Assembly (NCBI RefSeq): GCF_014203555.1
Contig: NZ_JACHJH010000005.1
Location: 38,126-102,125 of the forward strand
Reading direction: 5' to 3'
DNA from: Streptomyces olivoverticillatus
Lineage (GTDB): Bacteria; Actinomycetota; Actinomycetes; Streptomycetales; Streptomycetaceae
DNA: 64,000 nt
The notes beneath the pieces were generated by a model. That model searched no databases. It was not told the origin of the DNA and saw only the letters and a program-made list of their open reading frames with translations. Numbering within the stretch: the first letter of the stretch is position 1; each line of letters opens with the position of its first letter. Made by a program: the position numbers and the translations under genes. Below, in pieces: positions 7,618 to 15,212 of the stretch.

Positions 7618-8355
7618 GTGAATGTCGTAAGTACCGTGAATGCCGTAAGTGCCGCACAGGAGCATCAGAACCGGCCGGTGCCCCGGCCCAAGCGGAAGAG
7701 CGGTGGCAAGGTCAAGCGGATGCCGCGGGAGGTGCGCGAGCGGCAGATGCTCGACGCCGCCGTGGAGGTCTTCGCCCGGCGCGGCTACAGCGCCGCTTCG
7801 ATGGACGAGATCGCCGAACTGGCGGGGGCGTCCAAGCCGTTGGTCTACCTCTACCTCAACTCCAAGGAGGACCTCTTCAGCGCGTGCATCCGGCGCGAGG
7901 CCGAAGCGCTGATGACAGCGGTGCGCACCGCCGCCGACCCCGGCGACCGCGCCGACCGGCGGCTGTGGCACGCCCTGCGCGCCTTCTTCGCCCACACCGC
8001 CGAACACCCCGCCGGCTGGGCGGTGCTGAGCTGCCAGGCGCGTACGCACGGGGAGCCGTTCGCGCTCGTGGTGGCCGGGCTGCGGCAGCAGATCGCCGAC
8101 CTGGTGACCCAGCTGATCGCCGAGTCCGTGCGGGACGCCGCCTGCGCCGCGCCGCTGGACGAGAAGGAGGTGTCCGGCCTCGCCCACGCGCTCGTGGGCG
8201 CCGCCGAGTCGCTCGCCGGGTGGGCCAACGCCACCGCTCAGGCCGGTCCCGCCGCCCCCGCGGCCAGGGAGACGGCGGCCACGTTGATGAACGTGGCCTG
8301 GGTGGGGCTGGAGAACCTCGTCAACGGGCGGCGCTGGGCGCCCGTCCGTTCGTAG
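7618..8355 (+). CDS. TetR family transcriptional regulator
   Basis: A 245-residue repressor-type protein. After a basic N-terminal extension, the TetR helix-turn-helix runs from about residue 42 (MLDAAVEVFARRGYSAASMD) to LVYLYLNSKEDLF near residue 86; the rest is the helical ligand domain. The GTG start has GGGGAGGG 9 bases upstream. The first 12 codons are an imperfect 18-bp tandem duplication (VNVVST/VNAVSA). The shared operator TTACC-N4-GGTAA at its own promoter and at the downstream ligase promoter suggests it represses itself and fatty acid activation, with an acyl-CoA as likely ligand (inference). Confidence 0.9.
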   Translation: MNVVSTVNAVSAAQEHQNRPVPRPKRKSGGKVKRMPREVRERQMLDAAVEVFARRGYSAASMDEIAELAGASKPLVYLYLNSKEDLFSACIRREAEALMTAVRTAADPGDRADRRLWHALRAFFAHTAEHPAGWAVLSCQARTHGEPFALVVAGLRQQIADLVTQLIAESVRDAACAAPLDEKEVSGLAHALVGAAESLAGWANATAQAGPAAPAARETAATLMNVAWVGLENLVNGRRWAPVRS

Positions 8356-8364
8356 CGGCCCTCC

Positions 8365-8390
8365 CGGTCAGCGCCGTGCGGCGCTGACCG
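8365..8390 (+). terminator. Hairpin terminator after the TetR gene
   Basis: An 11-bp perfect inverted repeat (CGGTCAGCGCC and complement) around GTGC lies 10 bases after the stop codon. Confidence 0.7.
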
Positions 8391-8469
8391 CGGGGCCCGC
8401 CCGGCCGGGCAAGGGCCGAAGACGGTCTGGAGCCCGTGGGGCCCCGAGGCGTACATTGCGGGCTTGGAT

Positions 8470-8483
8470 TTACCGATGGGTAA
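8470..8483 (+). promoter_or_regulatory. Second TTACC-N4-GGTAA operator, before the acyl-CoA ligase
   Basis: TTACCGATGGGTAA is an inverted repeat with the same half-sites and 4-base spacing as the site at the TetR promoter, 55 bases before the ligase start. It is probably bound by the same regulator. Confidence 0.6.
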
Positions 8484-8538
8484 GGCTGTCCCGCCGTGGT
8501 CCCCGGTCTTGCATGTGGGTCTGGAACAGGAGCCGCAC

Positions 8539-10374
8539 GTGTCCGTACCGCCCGTACTCGTCCCACCCCGCACGACCGCCGTCGCCGGTGTCGTGCGCGA
8601 GGCGTCCGTGCCGCCGCTCGTGCCGCCCGTCACCCGGGGCTCGCTCGGCGACCTGCCCTTCGACAACGCCGCGGCCGCCCCCGCCGACGCCGTCCTCAGC
8701 CGCAAGCAGCCCGACGGCACCTGGCGCGACGTCACCGCCGCCACCTTCGCCGCCGAGGTGCTGGCCGTCGCCAAAGGGCTGCTCGCCCACGGGCTGCAAG
8801 CCGGCGACCGGCTCGCCGTCATGGCCCGGACCCGCTACGAGTGGACGCTGCTGGACTTCGCGGCCTGGGCCGCCGGCCTGGTCACCGTCCCCGTCTACCC
8901 GGCCTCCTCCGCCGAGCAGGTCCGCTGGATCCTCGCCGACTCCGGCGCCGTCGCCTGCGTCGTGGAGACCGCCGAGCAGCTCCGCCTGATCGCCGGGGAA
9001 CGGCGCCGGCTGCCCGACCTCGCCCACGTGTGGCAGATCGAGGCGGGCGCCGTCCGCACGCTCACCGACGCCGGGCGCGCGGTGCCGGGCAGAGCGGTGG
9101 CCGAGCGGCGTTCCGCCCGTACCCCCGACGACATCGCCACCCTCATCTACACCTCCGGCACCACTGGGCGCCCCAAGGGCTGCGTCCTGACCCACGCCAA
9201 CTTCTTCACCGAGGCCGACAACTGCACCGAGCTGCTGCACCCCGTCTTCACCTCCGTCAGCCGCCGCCCCGCCGCGACGCTGCTCTTCCTGCCCCTCTCC
9301 CACGTCTTCGGCCGCGCGGTCGCGATCGGCTGCCTGCGCGCCCGGGTCCGGCTGGGGCACACCCCCTCGCTGCGGGCCGAGGAACTCCGCGCCGACCTGG
9401 CCGGCTTCCGGCCGACCTTCCTGCTCGCCATCCCCTACGTCCTGGAGAAGGTCTACAACACCGGCCGCGCCACCGCCGGACAGCTGGGCCGCGCCGCCGT
9501 CTTCGACCGGGCGGCGGACGTCGCCGAGGCGTACGGGGAGGCGGTCACCGCCCGCCGGCACGGCACCGGCCCCGGGCCCGGCCTGCGGCTGCGCGCCGCC
9601 CGCGCCCTCTACGAGCCGCTGGTCTACCGGCGCGTGCGCGGCGCCCTCGGCGGCCGCGTCCGGTACGTCATCAGCGGCGGCTCCCCGCTGGGGCGGCGGC
9701 TGTCCGCCTTCTACACCGGCGCCGGAGTCGAGGTCTACGAGGGCTACGGGCTGACGGAGACCACCGCCGCCGCCACCGTCACCCCGCCGCTGCGGCCCCG
9801 GCTGGGCACGGTCGGCTGGCCGCTGCCCGGCGGCGCGGTGCGCATAGCCGACGACGGCGAGGTGCTGCTGCGCGGCGGGCACGTCTTCGCCGGGTACTGG
9901 GACGCCAAGCGGCAGCGGGCCGAGGAGGCCGAGGGGGCCGGCGAGTGGTTCGCCACCGGTGACCTGGGGGCGCTCGACAGCGACGGCTACCTCACGATCA
10001 CCGGCCGGAAGAAGGAGCTCATCGTCACCTCCGGCGGCAAGAACGTCGCCCCGGCGCCGCTGGAGGACGCCCTGCGGGCGCATCCCCTGGTGGGCCAGTG
10101 CATGGTCGTCGGCGACAACCGCCCCTACGTGGCGGCGCTGATCACCCTCGAAGAGGAGGGGACGGCCGTGGACGACCGGCTGCTGGCGGAGCTCCAGCGG
10201 GCGGTGGACGAGGTCAACCGGACGGTCTCGCGGGCCGAGTCGATCCGCAGGTTCGTGGTGGTGCCGGGGGCGTTCACGGAGGAGTCGGGGCACCTGACAC
10301 CGTCGATGAAGCTCAAGCGCGACGTCGTCGCACGGGACTTCGCGAAGGAGATCGCGGGGCTGTACGAGAAGTGA
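8539..10374 (+). CDS. Long-chain fatty acid-CoA ligase (AMP-binding), first of tandem pair
   Basis: The 611-residue protein activates a fatty acid to acyl-AMP and then acyl-CoA. The P-loop-like motif IYTSGTTGRPKG lies near residue 205, the YGLTETTAA motif near 400, and the catalytic hinge GYLTITGRKKELIVTSGGKN near 485, which is the layout of FadD15-like ligases of actinobacteria. I choose the GTG at 8539 because AGGAG sits 6 bases upstream; an earlier in-frame ATG at 8464 would place the operator inside the gene. The operator shared with the TetR gene suggests lipid-responsive control. Confidence 0.9.
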   Translation: MSVPPVLVPPRTTAVAGVVREASVPPLVPPVTRGSLGDLPFDNAAAAPADAVLSRKQPDGTWRDVTAATFAAEVLAVAKGLLAHGLQAGDRLAVMARTRYEWTLLDFAAWAAGLVTVPVYPASSAEQVRWILADSGAVACVVETAEQLRLIAGERRRLPDLAHVWQIEAGAVRTLTDAGRAVPGRAVAERRSARTPDDIATLIYTSGTTGRPKGCVLTHANFFTEADNCTELLHPVFTSVSRRPAATLLFLPLSHVFGRAVAIGCLRARVRLGHTPSLRAEELRADLAGFRPTFLLAIPYVLEKVYNTGRATAGQLGRAAVFDRAADVAEAYGEAVTARRHGTGPGPGLRLRAARALYEPLVYRRVRGALGGRVRYVISGGSPLGRRLSAFYTGAGVEVYEGYGLTETTAAATVTPPLRPRLGTVGWPLPGGAVRIADDGEVLLRGGHVFAGYWDAKRQRAEEAEGAGEWFATGDLGALDSDGYLTITGRKKELIVTSGGKNVAPAPLEDALRAHPLVGQCMVVGDNRPYVAALITLEEEGTAVDDRLLAELQRAVDEVNRTVSRAESIRRFVVVPGAFTEESGHLTPSMKLKRDVVARDFAKEIAGLYEK

Positions 10375-10398
10375 GGGCCGGCATTCCGCCCGGCCCTC
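10373..10398 (+). terminator. Hairpin between the two acyl-CoA ligase genes
   Basis: GAGGGCCGG pairs with CCGGCCCTC around an 8-base loop and overlaps the stop of the first ligase. It may reduce readthrough into the second ligase 24 bases later. Confidence 0.45.
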
Positions 10399-10421
10399 AA
10401 CCCGAAGCCTGGGGAGGCAGC

Positions 10422-12230
10422 ATGCCGCAATGTCCCGCAACGATCGCGCAGTTCACCGAATGGACGGCCGGACGGTACGGGGGCCTGCCGGCCCTGCGGT
10501 TCCGTCCGCCGGGCGGTGGGGGATGGACGGAGGTGAGCTTCGAGGAGCTGCGCGAGACCGTGCGGGCGGTGGGGTGCGGGCTGATGGCGCTCGGGGTGCG
10601 GGCGGGGGACCGGGTGGCGGTGCTGTCCGGGACCCGCCCGGAGTGGACGTACGCCCAGTTCGGTGCGCTGGCCGCGGGCGGTGTGGTGGTGCCGGTGTAC
10701 CCCACGGCCGGGGAGGACGAGCTTTTGTGGGTGCTCGGTGACTCGGGCGCCTCGGTGGTGGTGTGCGAGGACGCGGCGCAGGCGGAGCGGGTGGCCGCGG
10801 TGCGCGGGAAGCTGCCGGAGCTGCGGCACGTGGTGCTGATGGACGGGCGCGGGGCGGCGCCGGGGGCGCCGGTGCTGGACGGGCTGCCCGGCGGGGTGCC
10901 GGTGGCGGAGCTGCTGGCGCGCGGCGCGGCCCGAGGGCCGTCGGACCTGTGCACGATCATCTACACCTCGGGCACCACGGGGCTGCCGAAGGGGTGTTGT
11001 CTCACGCACGGCAACGTCGTCGCCCAGCAGAATGCGACGGCGGATCTGACGGACGGCGGTCCGGGCGACACGACGTACCTCTACCTGCCGCTCGCGCACG
11101 TGCTGGCCCAGATCGTGCAGTTCACCTCGCTGCGGCAGGGAGGCGCGCTGTGTTACTTCGGCGGGCGGATCGAGGACGTGGTGGCGGAGCTGGCCGAGGT
11201 GCGGCCCACGCATCTGCCGTCCGTGCCCCGGCTGTTCGAGAAGGTGCACGCCGGTGTGGTCTCCCGGGCCGAGGCGCGCGGCGCGGGCGGCGCGGCCCGG
11301 CTGGAGGCCGCCGTACGGGCCGGCCTGGCGGTGACCGAGGCGCGGTCGCGGGGCGAGGAGCCGGGCGAGGAGCTGCGCCGGGCGTGGCAGGAGGCGGAGG
11401 AGAGCGTGTTCGCGCCGGTGCGGGCGGCGTTCGGCGGGCGGGTGCGCTGGGCGCTGACGGGGGCGGCGCCGATCGCGCCGCAGACGATGGATTTCCTGCG
11501 GGCCTGCGGCATCCCGGTCTTCGAGGGTTACGGCATGACCGAGTCGTCCGGGGTGATCACCGTCAACCATCCGGGTGCGGTGCGGTACGGGACGGTGGGC
11601 AAGCCGGTGGCGGGGTACGAGGTGCGGATCGCGGCGGACGGCGAGGTGCTGGCGCGGGGGCCGTCGGTCTTCCCCGGCTACCACGCCAACGCCGCCGCGA
11701 GCGCCGAGGCGCTGGACGCGGACGGCTGGCTGCACACCGGTGACCTGGGCAGCCTGGATGCGGACGGCTTCTTGAGCATCACCGGGCGCAAGAAGGACAT
11801 CATCATCACCTCGGGCGGCAAGAACCTGACGCCGTCACTGGCGGAGTTCGCGGTCCAGCAGTCGCGCTGGGTCTCGCGCGCGGTGCTGATCGGCGACCGG
11901 CGGCCGTATCCGGTGGCGCTGCTGACGCTGGACCTGGAGGAGGTGGGGGCCTGGGCGGAGCGCGAGGGCGTGGACCTGGCCGCGGCGGGTGGTCCGGCCC
12001 GGCACCCTGCGGTGCGGCGGCTGTGCCGGGAGGCGGTGGAGACGGCGAACGGGCAGCTGTCCGGGCCGTTGCGGATGCGGGCGTTCGCGGTGCTGGCGGA
12101 GGACTTCTCGGTGGCGGCGGGGACGCTGACGCCGACCTTGAAACTGCGGCGGGCGGCGGTCGCGGAACGCTATGCGGCGGAAATCGATGCGCTGTACGGA
12201 GGGCGCCCCGAAGGGCGTTATCGCGAATGA
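10422..12230 (+). CDS. Long-chain fatty acid-CoA ligase (AMP-binding), second of tandem pair
   Basis: A 602-residue paralogue of the preceding ligase, with IYTSGTTGLPKG near residue 182, GYGMTESSGV near 370 and SITGRKKDIIITSGGKN near 450. Start at ATG (MPQCPATIAQFTEWTAG) with GGGGAGG 4 bases upstream. The pair are clearly related but not near-identical. This copy uses noticeably more GCG and GGG codons than the first, so the duplication is old or one copy was acquired separately. A division of labour by chain length or pathway is possible; the sequence does not show which. Confidence 0.9.
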   Translation: MPQCPATIAQFTEWTAGRYGGLPALRFRPPGGGGWTEVSFEELRETVRAVGCGLMALGVRAGDRVAVLSGTRPEWTYAQFGALAAGGVVVPVYPTAGEDELLWVLGDSGASVVVCEDAAQAERVAAVRGKLPELRHVVLMDGRGAAPGAPVLDGLPGGVPVAELLARGAARGPSDLCTIIYTSGTTGLPKGCCLTHGNVVAQQNATADLTDGGPGDTTYLYLPLAHVLAQIVQFTSLRQGGALCYFGGRIEDVVAELAEVRPTHLPSVPRLFEKVHAGVVSRAEARGAGGAARLEAAVRAGLAVTEARSRGEEPGEELRRAWQEAEESVFAPVRAAFGGRVRWALTGAAPIAPQTMDFLRACGIPVFEGYGMTESSGVITVNHPGAVRYGTVGKPVAGYEVRIAADGEVLARGPSVFPGYHANAAASAEALDADGWLHTGDLGSLDADGFLSITGRKKDIIITSGGKNLTPSLAEFAVQQSRWVSRAVLIGDRRPYPVALLTLDLEEVGAWAEREGVDLAAAGGPARHPAVRRLCREAVETANGQLSGPLRMRAFAVLAEDFSVAAGTLTPTLKLRRAAVAERYAAEIDALYGGRPEGRYRE

Positions 12231-12298
12231 CTGCCGTGAAGCTTGTGAACCCTGCGAAGCGGGTGAAGGTCGTGCGGCCTGAGCAGCTCTGGGAATAG
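12227..12298 (+). CDS. Possible 23-aa peptide overlapping the second ligase stop
   Basis: An ATGA overlap with the ligase stop opens a frame MTAVKLVNPAKRVKVVRPEQ ending LWE. Translational coupling is plausible, but the peptide is very short and its codon third positions are less GC-biased than genes around it. I do not recognise it, and it may be chance. Confidence 0.2.
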   Translation: MTAVKLVNPAKRVKVVRPEQLWE

Positions 12299-12351
12299 AG
12301 CGACGCGTGTGAAAAGAGCGTTAAAGATCGCCGATTGAGACGTGAAAAGGC

Positions 12352-12391
12352 AGGAGCCCCACCCTTCGCCGAAGCGGAGGGCAGGGCTCCT
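12352..12391 (-). terminator. Distal hairpin between the ligase and cold-shock genes
   Basis: AGGAGCCC pairs with GGGCTCCT, enclosing a further ACCCTTCGC/GCGGAGGG-type stem. It probably acts for transcripts from both sides. Confidence 0.55.
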
Positions 12392-12396
12392 TAAGT

Positions 12397-12430
12397 GGAT
12401 CCCCGGAGATCAAAGATCTGCCGGGGATCC
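12397..12430 (-). terminator. Terminator of the cold-shock gene
   Basis: A 10-bp perfect stem GGATCCCCGG/CCGGGGATCC encloses a second stem AGATC-AAA-GATCT, 5 bases beyond the cold-shock stop codon. Confidence 0.75.
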
Positions 12431-12435
12431 GAAAA

Positions 12436-12639
12436 TCACGCCGGGGTGACGTTCTCGGCCTGCGGACCCTTGGGGCCCTGCGTGACGTCGAAGGTCACCA
12501 TCTGGTTCTCCTCGAGGGAGCGGAAGCCAGCGGCGTTGATCGCGGAGTAGTGGACAAAGACGTCGGGGCCCCCGCCGTCCTGGGCGATGAAGCCAAAGCC
12601 CTTTTCAGCGTTGAACCACTTCACGGTTCCGGTAGCCAT
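12436..12639 (-). CDS. Cold-shock protein (CspA family)
   Basis: A 67-residue single cold-shock domain with both RNA-binding motifs: GTVKWFNAEKGFGFI (RNP1, KGFGFI) and DVFVHYSAI (RNP2). It binds single-stranded RNA and DNA and acts as an RNA chaperone. Start is the ATG of MATGTVKWFN, preceded by AAGGAGGG; the 6-codon upstream extension would include the ribosome binding site itself. The leader is long (about 90 bases from the candidate promoter) and contains a GC-rich hairpin, which suggests post-transcriptional control. Confidence 0.95.
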   Translation of the reverse strand: MATGTVKWFNAEKGFGFIAQDGGGPDVFVHYSAINAAGFRSLEENQMVTFDVTQGPKGPQAENVTPA

Positions 12640-12703
12640 AAGCCCTCCTTGGGCCAAAGGGTTGCCCTGCTCCAGAACCTTCGAGAAGTCTGAAAACTAC
12701 AAA

Positions 12704-12760
12704 AGCCTGCGGGGTCACATGCTCCGCAGGCTCTGTACTGCAAGGGAAACCAAACTGCAA
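12704..12760 (-). promoter_or_regulatory. Cold-shock gene promoter and leader hairpin
   Basis: On the minus strand TTGCAG (12755-12760) and TACAGA (12732-12737) are 17 bases apart. Immediately downstream AGCCTGCGG/CCGCAGGCT (12704-12732) forms a 9-bp stem followed by TTTTGTAGTTTTC, the look of an intrinsic terminator or attenuator ahead of the gene. The -10 box abuts the stem, so if transcription starts about 7 bases further on, part of the 5' arm would be lost. Confidence 0.45.
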
Positions 12761-12910
12761 CTTGCGGCGAGCCTAGCACGCCGCGTTCTCGCGGGGAAGG
12801 AGTTGAAGATCACGCTCAAGGCGGGTTTTCGGCGCCTTGCGGACGGAAAAGATCGGCGGTCGGGCACCGCGCGGCGGACCCCCGCCCCGGCGGCCGGGAG
12901 GGACCGGGGC

Positions 12911-12922
12911 TAGCCTCCGGAT
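12911..12922 (+). promoter_or_regulatory. Candidate leaderless promoter of mqnA
   Basis: TAGCCT (12911-12916) lies 6 bases before the GTG start, with no ribosome binding site between them. The -35 region is poor. Confidence 0.35.
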
Positions 12923-13813
12923 GTGGACAACTCAGCATCAGATGGAGCGACCCTCGTCGGCCTGCAGGAGCGGCAGCGCAGCCGCCCGCGCGTCGGCCAC
13001 ATCCAGTTCCTCAACTGCCTGCCCATCTACTGGGGCCTCGCCCGGACGGGCACGCTGCTCGACCTGGATCTGACCAAGGACAGCCCGGAGAAGCTCAGCG
13101 AGCAGCTCGTCCGGGGCGACCTCGACATCGCCCCCATCACCCTCGTCGAGTTCCTGCGCAACGCCGACGAGCTCGTCGCCCTCCCCGACATCGCCGTCGG
13201 CTGCGACGGCCCGGTGATGTCCTGCGTGATCGTCTCCCAGCTGCCGCTGGACCGGCTGGACGGCGCTCGCGTCGCCCTCGGCTCCACCTCGCGCACTTCC
13301 GTGCGCCTGGCGCAGCTGCTGCTCGCCGAGCGCTACGGCGTGCGCCCGGACTACTACGCGTGCCCGCCGGACCTCAGCCTGATGATGCAGGAGGCGGACG
13401 CGGCCGTGCTGATCGGCGACGCCGCCCTGCGGGCCTCGCTGCACGACGCGCCCCGGCTGGGCCTCGAAGTGCACGACCTCGGGCAGATGTGGAAGGACTG
13501 GACGGGGCTGCCCTTCGTCTTCGCCGTGTGGGCCGCCCGCCGGGACTACCTGGAGCGCGAGCCGCGGATCGTCCGCACGGTGCACGAGGCCTTCCTGGCC
13601 TCCCGGGACGTGTCCCTGGAGGAGGTCGGCAAGGTGGCCGAGCAGGCGGCGCGCTGGGAGGCCTTCGACGCCGAGGTGCTCGAACGCTACTTCACCACGC
13701 TGGACTTCCGCTTCGGCCCGGCGCAGCTGGAGGGCGTGACGGAGTTCGCCCGCCGGACCGGGCCGACGACGGGCTACCCCGCCGACGTCCGGGTGGAACT
13801 GCTGGAGCCCTGA
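12923..13813 (+). CDS. mqnA: Chorismate dehydratase MqnA
   Basis: A 296-residue soluble protein of the MqnA/MqnD family, which has a periplasmic-binding-protein fold. The segment RVGHIQFLNCLPIYWGLART begins the first domain near residue 21, followed by GDLDIAPITLVEFLRNADEL and SCVIVSQLPLDRLDGARVAL. It removes water from chorismate to give 3-[(1-carboxyvinyl)oxy]benzoate, the first futalosine-pathway step. The NCLPI start is typical of MqnA rather than MqnD. The N-terminal 20 residues are polar and probably disordered; the GTG start is supported by the adjacent leaderless-type -10 box. Confidence 0.92.
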   Translation: MDNSASDGATLVGLQERQRSRPRVGHIQFLNCLPIYWGLARTGTLLDLDLTKDSPEKLSEQLVRGDLDIAPITLVEFLRNADELVALPDIAVGCDGPVMSCVIVSQLPLDRLDGARVALGSTSRTSVRLAQLLLAERYGVRPDYYACPPDLSLMMQEADAAVLIGDAALRASLHDAPRLGLEVHDLGQMWKDWTGLPFVFAVWAARRDYLEREPRIVRTVHEAFLASRDVSLEEVGKVAEQAARWEAFDAEVLERYFTTLDFRFGPAQLEGVTEFARRTGPTTGYPADVRVELLEP

Positions 13814-13840
13814 CCCCCGTGAAGGGGATCAGGGCTCCAG
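13802..13840 (+). terminator. Bidirectional hairpin between mqnA and the esterase-fold gene
   Basis: CTGGAGCCCTGA pairs with TCAGGGCTCCAG, extended after one mismatch by CCCC/GGGG. It overlaps the mqnA stop and lies between convergent genes. Confidence 0.7.
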
Positions 13841-13930
13841 GAGGTCACGGGGCCGGGCTGCCGGGCCGCGGCGATATGCGCCGGGCCCGGGCGGCCTTGC
13901 CGTATCAGGGCTTCAGACCAGGGCTTCAGA

Positions 13931-15046
13931 TCACGGCGAGACGGGGCCGGCCATCTGCTCGCTGATCCACTGGATGCTGCCGGCGCCCATGCCCTCGACG
14001 TAGGTCTTGGCGTTGTGCCTACCGCCCTGGATCACCTGCAGCCGGGTGTGGATGGGGCCCTTGTTGCCGTAGGTGGCGATGAACTTGTCCACGGGCGGGA
14101 TGACGCTGGACTCCAGCGTGCCGTACTGGAAGGCGAGATAGACGTCCTGCCCGGGCTTGTTGGCGGCGATCAGCTGCTTGGCCAGCACCTCGGGGTTGTT
14201 CTCGGCCTTCTCCTTCTCGTGGCCCTTCCACAGCGGGGAGTCCGGGACGATGTCCGGGCCGGAGGCGATCACGGCCTTGAACTGGTCCGGGTGCTTGAGC
14301 ACGGCCTTCAGGCCCGAGAAGCCGCCGGAGGAGGAGCCCATGAAGGCCCAGCCGTCACGCGACTTGATCGTGCGGAAGTTCGCCTTCATCAGGTCGGGGA
14401 CATCTTCGGTCAGCCAGGTGCCCATCTTCGGCTGGCCCGGGATGTCACTGCCGTCCCAGTACAGACCGCCGGTGTCCGGGTGCGGGTTGAGGACGGGCAT
14501 CGCCAGGATGAAGGGCTTGCTCTTGCCCTCGCTGTACCACTTGGAGATCGACGACTCGAGCTTGAGGTTGTCGTCCATCCAGTAGTTGGCCGGGAAGCCG
14601 GGGCCGCCGGGGAGGGCGATCAGGACGGGGAAGCCGCTGTCCTTGAACTTCGGGTCCTTGTACTCCTTGGGGGCCCAGACCCACACCTTGCCGGTGAAGC
14701 CGGACTTCTTGCCCTCAAGGGTGGTCACCGCGACGTGGGTGCCGTTGTCCAGGGTGCTGGCGTTCTTGAAGTCGGCCGCCGGGCCGGTCGGCATCAGCAC
14801 CTTGGAGTCCGGGTTCTGCGGGCCGTTCGCCCCGCCGGCCTGGCCGCCGCTGCCGGCGGCCTGGTCCTGTCCGAAGCTGACCGGGTCGCCCTTGTCCGAA
14901 AAGGGCCCGATCTTCATGTAGTTCAGGACACCAGCCGTTATCAGCCCGAGCACGGCTATGGACGCCACAACGATGGTCCATCGTTTGGCGCGGGATGCGC
15001 GGCGGTGGCCCTGGGACTGGTAGGCCCCATGTGATGAGTGCGTCAT
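13931..15046 (-). CDS. Membrane-anchored esterase-fold protein (PF00756-like)
   Basis: A 371-residue protein with a basic N-terminus, one membrane anchor at about residues 23-43 (TIVVASIAVLGLITAGVL), a Gly/Gln-rich linker and an extracytoplasmic alpha/beta-hydrolase domain. The nucleophile elbow reads GSSSGGFSG and a late His lies in GGRHNAKTY, consistent with a Ser/His active site; an oxyanion-like segment PGGPGFPANYW occurs earlier. This matches the putative esterase family that includes mycolyltransferase-like and siderophore esterases. The substrate is unknown. It is convergent with mqnA and divergent from the kinase gene. Confidence 0.85.
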   Translation of the reverse strand: MTHSSHGAYQSQGHRRASRAKRWTIVVASIAVLGLITAGVLNYMKIGPFSDKGDPVSFGQDQAAGSGGQAGGANGPQNPDSKVLMPTGPAADFKNASTLDNGTHVAVTTLEGKKSGFTGKVWVWAPKEYKDPKFKDSGFPVLIALPGGPGFPANYWMDDNLKLESSISKWYSEGKSKPFILAMPVLNPHPDTGGLYWDGSDIPGQPKMGTWLTEDVPDLMKANFRTIKSRDGWAFMGSSSGGFSGLKAVLKHPDQFKAVIASGPDIVPDSPLWKGHEKEKAENNPEVLAKQLIAANKPGQDVYLAFQYGTLESSVIPPVDKFIATYGNKGPIHTRLQVIQGGRHNAKTYVEGMGAGSIQWISEQMAGPVSP

Positions 15047-15212
15047 CGCGTCGCTCCGGACGTTGCTGCTGCCCCGAAGGACATGACGGTTTGTTCCTTC
15101 CTAGTGGATGGGCAAACCCCGGTCCGGGGTTCCTGAGACCCTCCGTGAATTGAGTCATAGGCTCAAGGGCCGGGGGCCCGGAGGTCCCGCACGGGGGGAG
15201 GCGAAGGGCCCG

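Noticed and set aside
12227..12298. 23-residue peptide as a firm gene
   Set aside because: Kept only as a low-confidence feature: too short, weaker codon bias, no recognised relatives.
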